Shown: positions 57,137 through 64,000 of the stretch, one piece after another
Layout: each line of letters begins with the position of its first letter
Position numbering within the stretch: position 1 is the stretch's first letter
NCBI GenBank assembly: GCA_025529335.1
Contig: JAMYHX010000035.1
Location: forward strand, 62,001-126,000
Length of the DNA: 64,000 nucleotides
Source: Rhizopus sp. PT2906
Lineage: Eukaryota > Mucoromycota > Mucoromycetes > Mucorales > Rhizopodaceae
Reading direction: 5' to 3'
Made by a program: the position numbers and the translations under genes
Notes under the pieces: model-generated
Seen by the model: only the letters and a program-made list of their open reading frames with translations
What the model was told of the DNA's origin: nothing
Databases searched by the model: none

Positions 57137-58672
57137 ATGTTGGAAAGTTGGGTCGAAAAGACGATTAGAATAGAAAATAAACGATTCATTGCTGCTAAAC
57201 ATTTAGAACCTGGAATAACATTATTCGTTGAACCTCCTTTAGCTTCTGTACCTTTGCCTTCTAAAAGACATCAAAGATGTAATTATTGTCTACGTAAAGC
57301 ACAGCTTCAATGTTGTTCTCGATGTAAATCAGCTTACTTTTGTAGCAATGAATGCTTCCGTAACGCTTGGTTTCACTTTCACAGAATATTATGTGAACCC
57401 CAAGAGGCCGATATCTATATCAATGTCGACGCAGATCGATGGCTGTTGGAAAGAACCGCTCTCACATTACACAGCCACGATCGATTAAGTAAACAACAAC
57501 AATCACACTCTCATTTTTCTGCAGCCATCAAAGCATTACAGGAACTGGATACCCCTAATATATCATTACAATCAAACCCTGTGGATGACGTTGCTCAATC
57601 CTTAAAGCCATCCGACTGTCAGCTCTCTTCTGATGAACTCAATTCTCTATGGCATCGCTTACAGTCTTGTACATTCCCTATTATTGATTATGAGCACTAT
57701 ATGGACTATGTCGCCGTTGGTGTCTATCCGATCACCGCCCTATACACACAGCACTCGTGTCGCCCAAACGCTGCTCTTATCTACAAATTGGGGAAACAGT
57801 GTCTCGTGACTATAGAGCCTGTTCAACCTGGGGAGCCGATCACCATAGCCTATGTAGATTTGATATCCACAAAACAAGATCGCTGGAAGCAACTGAAAAA
57901 CAAGTTTGGTCAAGGTTTTGAATGTCATTGCATACGTTGCGAAGGCAGTCTAGCAGGATTCGATGTTGGCTTGGAAAGAGGCCAATCACTCATAACTTCT
58001 GAAGAAGAGGGCATGGAGCTGATCAGTCAACACATAAAGACATGGTCCGTATTGAACATGTTTAGACGCGCAGAACAAACCGATAACGACAATTGGACAT
58101 CTATTCAAGTCATGGATCCTCCTCAATTCACTCACTTTATCTACAGACTAGCCTTCCCAGAAATTTATTACGCGACCACTGGAGACAAGAGGCGTCATCA
58201 TGCGACACATTTTACCAAATGCATGAGTAGAGACCATTTGATACATAGGTTGATTGCGACCATATCTGCCCTACTCAGTGTTCCTCAAGTTCCTCCGTTT
58301 GCTCCTTCAACTATTCACGGTGCAGAAAAAGTGCTTGTCGAAAGGCTCAAAGCGGGTAAATGGGTCGAGGCATCAAGGTGCTCTCTATTTCTCTTTGTTG
58401 CCTATTCTTTGCTTTACCCTCCTCTTCATCCCAAAGTAGCTTACCACAGTCTGATCTTGGCAAAGTCATGTTGGAACGCACTCATCGAAATGGAATTGAT
58501 TGGTGTAGAACGAAAACTAGAAAAAATCTACGCAAACGGCACAGGCGTATGGATCGAATGGGCCAAGGTGGCTGTTAACTCGACGTTTGGAAAGGAGCTT
58601 TCGTTATGGAGAGAGCTTGTTGAGCTTCAGTGGGTGTTTAACAGAGAACAACAAGTCAAATTCTCTACTTAG
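57137..58672 (+). CDS. SET and MYND domain protein (SMYD-like)
   Basis: A single exon of 511 aa. The split SET domain begins at the N-terminus (IRIENKRFIAAKHLEPGITL). The MYND zinc finger lies near residues 50-90 (CNYCLRKAQLQCCSRCKSAY, FCSNECF, HRILC). The SET core follows: YTQHSCRPNAALIYKLG, the variant of NHSCxPN that binds S-adenosylmethionine, and EPITIAYVD near residue 240. The post-SET Cys cluster is FECHCIRCEG. A helical C-terminal part follows. Relatives methylate lysines on histones or other proteins. The substrate is unknown. A pyrimidine-rich leader precedes the ATG. Confidence 0.92.
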   Translation: MLESWVEKTIRIENKRFIAAKHLEPGITLFVEPPLASVPLPSKRHQRCNYCLRKAQLQCCSRCKSAYFCSNECFRNAWFHFHRILCEPQEADIYINVDADRWLLERTALTLHSHDRLSKQQQSHSHFSAAIKALQELDTPNISLQSNPVDDVAQSLKPSDCQLSSDELNSLWHRLQSCTFPIIDYEHYMDYVAVGVYPITALYTQHSCRPNAALIYKLGKQCLVTIEPVQPGEPITIAYVDLISTKQDRWKQLKNKFGQGFECHCIRCEGSLAGFDVGLERGQSLITSEEEGMELISQHIKTWSVLNMFRRAEQTDNDNWTSIQVMDPPQFTHFIYRLAFPEIYYATTGDKRRHHATHFTKCMSRDHLIHRLIATISALLSVPQVPPFAPSTIHGAEKVLVERLKAGKWVEASRCSLFLFVAYSLLYPPLHPKVAYHSLILAKSCWNALIEMELIGVERKLEKIYANGTGVWIEWAKVAVNSTFGKELSLWRELVELQWVFNREQQVKFST

Positions 58673-58817
58673 TCTCGCAAAATTGATTTGATAATTAAAA
58701 CTAATCTCATTGGACAGAATAAACGCTCCCTTAAATTTCAAACTGTGGATAAATTTGAGTGGTAAATAATAAAAGCTTTCTACACTTTTTCTTTTTGGAC
58801 GATTCTTTGTGTGTTTA

Positions 58818-61800
58818 ATGTAAGAAAAGCATCCTGATTGAGTTTACAATAGACTAATAAATATATATGTGTATGTTTATAGGACGCAAACACTTGTTCA
58901 ATCTGAACGAGTTGCTTCGGCATCTCTCTTGGTGCCTTTGCCTCGTCGATGGCACCTTTACATTTGGCCATTCGCTAGCATGTTTTATCCTGTCTTCTCT
59001 TATGTTTATTTTTTTCATTATGACACCTATCTTGGATCAGAAGAATGGACCTTTGTTGCATTAGGAAGCATAATCACTTTACATGCTTTGACATTTTTAG
59101 TTTGTCAATGGAGTGTTGACTTGAAGGCACTTTTTACATGTGTTAGAGTAAGTCAAAATATGATTATCAAAGCTATGTTATACTTAGTTATTTTAGGAAA
59201 AAGATGTTCATAAGGCAAGTATTATCAAGATTGTACCCTATCGCTATCAAGGTAAAGGCATGTTGGTCGATTTGGAACACAGCAAGGTATACAAAGAGAG
59301 AAAGAGAGAGAGAGAGTATATATGAAGACGTAATTAAACTAAAATGATATAGTCCATTGATACCAACGAAGATGAGATTTCTTTTATTTTTCAACAAAAG
59401 AAATTTATTTGGAATCCTGACAAGAAGCAATTCGAACAACTTCTTTATCCTGCAGACACCAATCACACCGTTGGACCCTACCAAAATACAAATGGATTGA
59501 CAACAAAGAAGGAAATTGAATATCTTGCTCATACATACGGAATGAACAAGTAAAGTAAACGTTTTTACAATGTGTGTATGCTGACGATTGTATCTTTTTA
59601 GATTTGATATTCCCTTGCCTACATTTATGGAACTCTTCAAAGAACATGCTGTTGCACCTTTCTTTGTCTTTCAAATTTTCTGTGTCGGTCTTTGGTGTTT
59701 AGACGAATATTGGTATTATTCACTTTTCACGCTTGTCATGTTGGTTGTCTTTGAATGCACCGTAGTCTATCAACGTCTTCGTACCATTGGTGAATTCCGT
59801 GGCATGAATCAAAAGCCCTATCCTGTTTATGTCAAGAGAGAAAGAAAATGGATTCAGATCCAGAGTGATGAACTGTTGCCTGGAGATGTTGTGTCTATTG
59901 TACGTACAAAAGAAGACCAAGGCGTACCTTGTGATTTAGTTATTGCAGATGGTTCTTGTATTGTTAACGAAGCTATGCTTTCTGGAGAATCTACACCATT
60001 GATCAAGGTAACAAAAAAAAATAGCTACTCTACTAGAAGCAAATAATTAACGTTATATATATATAGGAATCTGTTGCTCTTAGACACCCTGAAGAAGAGT
60101 TTGACATGAATGCAACTGATAGATTGAATGTTCTCTACGGTGGTACTAAAGTACTTCAGGTATCACCACCCAAGACTGAAATTCCTCCTGATCACGGCTG
60201 TGTGTGTGTTGTCGCACGTACTGGTTTTGGCACTTCTCAAGGTGAACTTGTTCGCACAATGATCTTTTCTACCGAACGTGTCTCTGCCAACAACTTTGAA
60301 GCTTTGTTGTTTATCCTCTTCTTGTTGATCTTTGCCATTGCTGCATCTGCTTATGTATGGCAAAAGGGTGTTGAAAACGACCGTAAGCGCTCAAAGCTTT
60401 TGCTCGACTGTATCTTGATCATCACCTCTGTTGTCCCTCCTGAACTTCCTATGGAATTGAGTTTGGCTGTTAACAGCAGTTTGGTTGCTCTCTCAAAGTT
60501 TGCCATTTTCTGCACTGAGCCATTCCGTATTCCCTTCGCTGGCCGAGTGGATGTTTGCTGCTTTGACAAGACAGGTACATTGACAGGCGAAGATCTCGTG
60601 TTTGAAGGTGTTGCCTTTGCCGACTCCTCCAAGCCAACTATTGATTTGTCAACTGCTACTGAAGTTCCCAAGGAAACACAATGGGTATTGGCCAGCGCTC
60701 ATGCATTGGTTCAGTTAGAAGATGGTATCGTTGGTGATCCTATGGAGAAGGAAACTCTCAAGGCACTTGGCTGGGAATTGCTTCCCGGTGACATTGTTGC
60801 ACCCAAAGGAGAAAAGCGATCCCAACATTTGCAAATTCGTCGTCGTTATCAATTCTCCTCTGCTCTTAAACGTCAATCATCTGTCTCAACCTTGGTTCAT
60901 CCTTCCTTGAGCGCTCCTAAAACATTTGTTGCAGTTAAAGGTGCTCCTGAAACGTTGAAAACTATGTATAGTCAAGTTCCTGAAAAGTATGTTGATATCT
61001 ATAGACACTTCACTAGTAAGGGTAGCAGAGTCTTGGCACTTGGCTATAAAATACTTGACACACAGTTAAGCACCAATGAAATCAACGACCTTACTCGTGA
61101 ATCTGTTGAATCTGACTTGATCTTTGCTGGCTTCATTGTATTTACTTGCCCACTCAAAGAAGACGCTGTTGTTGCCCTCAAGGAACTAAATGAATCCTCT
61201 CATCGTTGTATTATGATTACTGGTGATAATCCTCTGACTGCTTGTGCTGTTGCTCGTGATGTTGCTATTATTGAACGTGATGTATTGATTATCGATAGAG
61301 ATGAGACCAGAAAGGATAATCTTGTTGTATTCCACTCTATTGATGAAAGCTACCGAATTGAATTTGACCCTACCAAGCCTTTAGACAGCAAAGTTTTGGA
61401 CAACTATGACCTTTGCTTGACTGGATCCGCTATGAGCCAATTCATGTTGAATAAGGAAAATATGAACGTAATTCTTGAGCACACTTGGGTTTACGCACGA
61501 GTCTCTCCTTCACAAAAGGAGTACATCTTGACCGGCTTGAAGGATCTCGGATACACTACTTTAATGGCTGGCGATGGTACAAATGACGTTGGTGCACTGA
61601 AGCAAGCTCATATTGGTGTTGCTCTCTTAGACGGTACAATGGAAGACCTTCAAAAGATTGCTGAACGTCAACGTATTGAACGTATGAAGATCATGTATGA
61701 ACAGCAAAAGAGTATCGCCGCTCGTTTCAATCAGCCTCCTCCTCCACCTCCACCTGCTATTGCTCACCTTTACCCTGAATTTGCAGCACAAATTGCTCAA

Positions 61801-62801
61801 CAGCAAAACCAAAACCTGACACCTGCTCAACGTCGTCAGATGGAACAAAAACGAAAGATTGAAGAGGCTACTCAGAGAATGATGGAAGGTATGGATATGG
61901 AAGAACCACCTACGATCAAATTTGGTGATGCCTCTGTGGCCGCTCCCTTCACATCTAAGCTTCGCAATGTTACTTCAATCAACAATATCATCCGTCAAGG
62001 AAGATGTACACTTGTTGCAACCATTCAAATGTACAAGATTTTGGCTTTGAACTGTTTGATTTCTGCTTACAGTTTATCTGTTTTGTATCTTGATGGAATT
62101 AAGTTTGGTGACTACCAGCATACCATCTCTGGTATGCTCATGGCTGTTTGCTTCCTTTGTATTTCAAGAGGAAAACCTCTTGACAAACTGTCAAAGGAAA
62201 GACCTCAACCAAACATATTTAATCCCTATATCGTCTTGTCTGTCTTGGGGCAATTTGCTATTCATATTGCCTCATTGGTTTATATCAATGCTCTTGCAAA
62301 ATCTTTGGAGCCGTAAGTTGAATACACAAAGATTAAAGAACTTTGCTAACAGTTTGCTTATTTAGACAAAAGGAAGTTGACCTTGAAGGTGATTTTGAGC
62401 CAAGTTTATTGAACAGTGCTATTTACCTTATCCAGTTGTCTATGCAAGTATCAACTTTTGCAATCAACTATCAAGGTCACCCTTTCCGTGAACGCATTCA
62501 GGATAACAAGGCTCTTTACTACGGTTTGATGTCTGTTGGTGGTGTCGCATTGGCTGGTGCCACTGAGCTTTGGCCCGAAGTCAATGAACAACTCCAATTA
62601 GTTAAATTCCCTGGATCAGTAAGTGATACTTGTCTGACTGATGGAGCACCTTTACTAATTCTTGTTTTTGAATAGTTCCGCTACAAGTTGACACTCTGTA
62701 TGATTCTTGACTTTGGTATTGCTTATGCTATCGAAATAGTTACCAAGCACCTCTTTGCTGATAATAAGGCAAAAGCAATTGCTAGAAGAGAAAACAAATA
62801 G
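58818..62801 (+). CDS. SPF1: P5A-type ATPase, ER transmembrane-helix dislocase (Spf1/ATP13A1)
   Basis: Eight exons (58818-58819, 58883-59147, 59197-59286, 59353-59549, 59602-60007, 60067-62312, 62366-62618, 62676-62801) give 1194 aa (yeast Spf1 1215). The start ATG appears split AT|G by the first intron, giving MTQTLVQSERVASASLLVPL. Features are NEAMLSGESTPLIK (A domain), the P5A signature SVVPPELPMELS in TM4, DKTGTLTGEDLVFEG with the phosphorylated Asp, CIMITGDNPLTACAVARD and MAGDGTNDVGALKQAHIGVA. Spf1 extracts mistargeted tail-anchored and signal-bearing helices from the ER. A Pro-rich insert lies in the P-domain region. Convergent with the TrhO-like gene. Confidence 0.94.
59295..59315. repeat. 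(GA)n tract in an intron
   Basis: Short GA run inside the third intron of the SPF1-like gene. Confidence 0.7.
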
Positions 62802-62842
62802 AATATATACAACCGAAAAAAAAGAGTATTCTTTCATGTTTA

Positions 62843-62845
<3 letters not shown>

Positions 62846-62874
<29 letters not shown>
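62846..62874. repeat. (TA)n microsatellite
   Basis: Pure TA run between the convergent 3' ends of the SPF1-like and TrhO-like genes, in a gap of only 85 bp. Confidence 0.9.
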
Positions 62875-62875
<1 letters not shown>

Positions 62876-62886
62876 CTTTCTTTTTA

Positions 62887-64000
62887 TTATGTAACAGTAA
62901 TCAACTTATGCTCCTCTATACGTCTTTGTTCTTCGCATAAACACAGGCCGGTCAGTTGACCTTCCTGGCATTTGGAGCAACAGTAGGCAATAGCATCTGG
63001 AGAGCATTCGTCGCAGTGTAGTACCAGCAGATGACAGTTTTTACTTGCACACTTTTTATATTGATCCCAGGGCTTGTGACATCTCTCGCATTGACTTGCT
63101 ATACCCGTATCACTAACAGCTAGCGACTGACGAGCATCAAATACATAATTCTTGCCTTGCCATATAGGTTGTTGTTCATCTTTACTAGCCGTCTCATGAC
63201 TGCTCCACCATTCCAAATAGTTATGTATACCACCATCGAGCATGAATATCTGCGTATCCTCTGGTAATGCCTGTCGCATATAGGCTGTGGCCTTTTCACA
63301 GCGAATACCACCTGTGCAATATGTCAGGATTTTTTTTCCTCGCATGACTTCTTTGTTTCTATTGATGTAATCAGGAAACTGACTAAACTTTCGTATCGCT
63401 GGTTTAATGGCTCCCTCAAAATAACCAATCTTGCTTTCGTAGTAGTTACGGGTATCCAACAGCAAAAAGTCATCTTCGTGACGTCTTGAGAGTATATGAT
63501 GAAAGTCCTGAGGCGAGAGTTTGCCCTGTCTGTGAGCAGGATCCTGGAGGTGATCAAGGGCAACCGAGGTTTGACCCAGAGGACATATTTCATCCACCAC
63601 CTTTATCGAAAGCTCGGCAAATACATGCTTACATCCTTTGGATGGCTTAAAGAACCGGTATCTCGGTGAATCTCGTTCTGTGAGTGGTTGAGGCACCTTG
63701 AGCTCATCCGGTGTGTCCCTGAATGGAGCCGTGTGTGTTAGCCAGTTCAAGTAGGTATCGATATCTTCATTTGGACCAGCCAACGTTGCATTGATGCCTT
63801 CCTGTCCGATACGGACCTTACCACGCATACCCTGACAGTACTGGTGATGGTCCAGGGCAAATTGGACAGGATCGTCTATTGAGACATAACGATAGAATAG
63901 AATGACCTTGTGTTCATCCACATTGCAATCACAGTCTGTTCTGATCGGATCTGAAGAACCCTTTTCTCCTCGTCTCTGTCGAAGAGCGCTTATGATCTTT
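62887..64000 (-). CDS. rhodanese-domain protein of the TrhO/YceA/TSTD2 family (5' end outside window)
   Basis: The frame is open from the window edge to a stop at 62,887, at least 370 codons. No ATG is seen in the visible part (the GTG at 63,921 is internal). The N-terminal TrhO domain reads VILFYRYVSIDDPVQFALDH and GQEGINATLAGPNEDI. The rhodanese domain has LLLDTRNYYESKIGYFEGAI and the catalytic loop TYCTGGIRCEKATAYM with Cys. A C-terminal zinc-type Cys cluster follows: CERCHKPW, CASKNCHLLVLHCDEC and CCSKCQEG. Bacterial TrhO makes 5-hydroxyuridine at tRNA position 34; the eukaryotic TSTD2 role is less clear. It is convergent with SPF1. Confidence 0.9.
   Translation of the reverse strand, partial: KIISALRQRRGEKGSSDPIRTDCDCNVDEHKVILFYRYVSIDDPVQFALDHHQYCQGMRGKVRIGQEGINATLAGPNEDIDTYLNWLTHTAPFRDTPDELKVPQPLTERDSPRYRFFKPSKGCKHVFAELSIKVVDEICPLGQTSVALDHLQDPAHRQGKLSPQDFHHILSRRHEDDFLLLDTRNYYESKIGYFEGAIKPAIRKFSQFPDYINRNKEVMRGKKILTYCTGGIRCEKATAYMRQALPEDTQIFMLDGGIHNYLEWWSSHETASKDEQQPIWQGKNYVFDARQSLAVSDTGIASQCERCHKPWDQYKKCASKNCHLLVLHCDECSPDAIAYCCSKCQEGQLTGLCLCEEQRRIEEHKLITVT

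Overview
The window is a piece of a fungal nuclear chromosome, most probably from the Mucoromycota (Mucor/Rhizopus-like). The genes are split by many short AT-rich introns of about 45-85 nt, with GTAAGT-like donors. A ferritin gene is present, a family that Dikarya usually lack. The accessory islands hold decayed LINE, Tc1/mariner-like, DIRS-like, Fanzor/TnpB-like and small inverted-repeat elements. I cannot name the species. All exon models were made by eye from splice signals, reading phase and family conservation.

Housekeeping genes come in clusters. 0-6.8 kb: a bHLH transcription factor (-), PSO2/SNM1 cross-link repair nuclease (-), 26S proteasome ATPase RPT2 (+) and a TatD-type nuclease (-). 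10.6-15.6 kb: Pol III subunit RPC82 (+), a Twinkle-type mitochondrial helicase without the primase half (+) and a mitochondrial PPR protein (-). 19.7-25.0 kb: WDR83/MORG1 (+), a TIS11-type CCCH zinc finger (+), kinetochore DSN1/Mis13 (-) and a TMEM97/EXPERA protein (+). 28.5-33.3 kb: RRS1 (+), a PHD-finger protein (-) and an ESA1/Tip60 acetyltransferase (+). 37.2-48.2 kb: a PMP34/ANT1-type carrier (+), a class I aminotransferase (-), a Zds-domain protein (+), ferritin (+), an ING/PHD protein (+) and an ERT1-type Zn2Cys6 regulator (-). 54.2-64 kb: PIG-V/GPI18 (+), a serine racemase/threonine dehydratase (+), a SET-MYND protein (+), P5A ATPase SPF1 (+) and a TrhO/TSTD2 rhodanese protein (-, cut by the window edge).

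Between these clusters lie repeat-rich islands at 6.8-10.5, 15.7-19.6, 25.0-28.1, 33.4-37.1 and 48.2-54.1 kb. They hold at least four copies, plus one relic, of a 260-400 bp inverted-repeat element (one copy has a perfect 8-bp target duplication), a 5'-truncated LINE, two relics of what looks like a repeated PD-(D/E)XK-nuclease-like family, a decayed Fanzor/TnpB-like RNA-guided nuclease gene, RNase H and DDE transposase scraps, and a long unknown zinc-finger ORF broken by one stop codon.

The genes do not form one pathway. Several are transcribed convergently with very short gaps (RPT2/TatD, RRS1/PHD, ING/ERT1, SPF1/TrhO), and DSN1/TMEM97 share a 129-bp divergent promoter. The strongest candidates for follow-up are the Fanzor-like locus, the primase-less Twinkle, the nuclease-like repeat family, the introns placed at or inside start codons (RPT2, SPF1) and the broken zinc-finger ORF.
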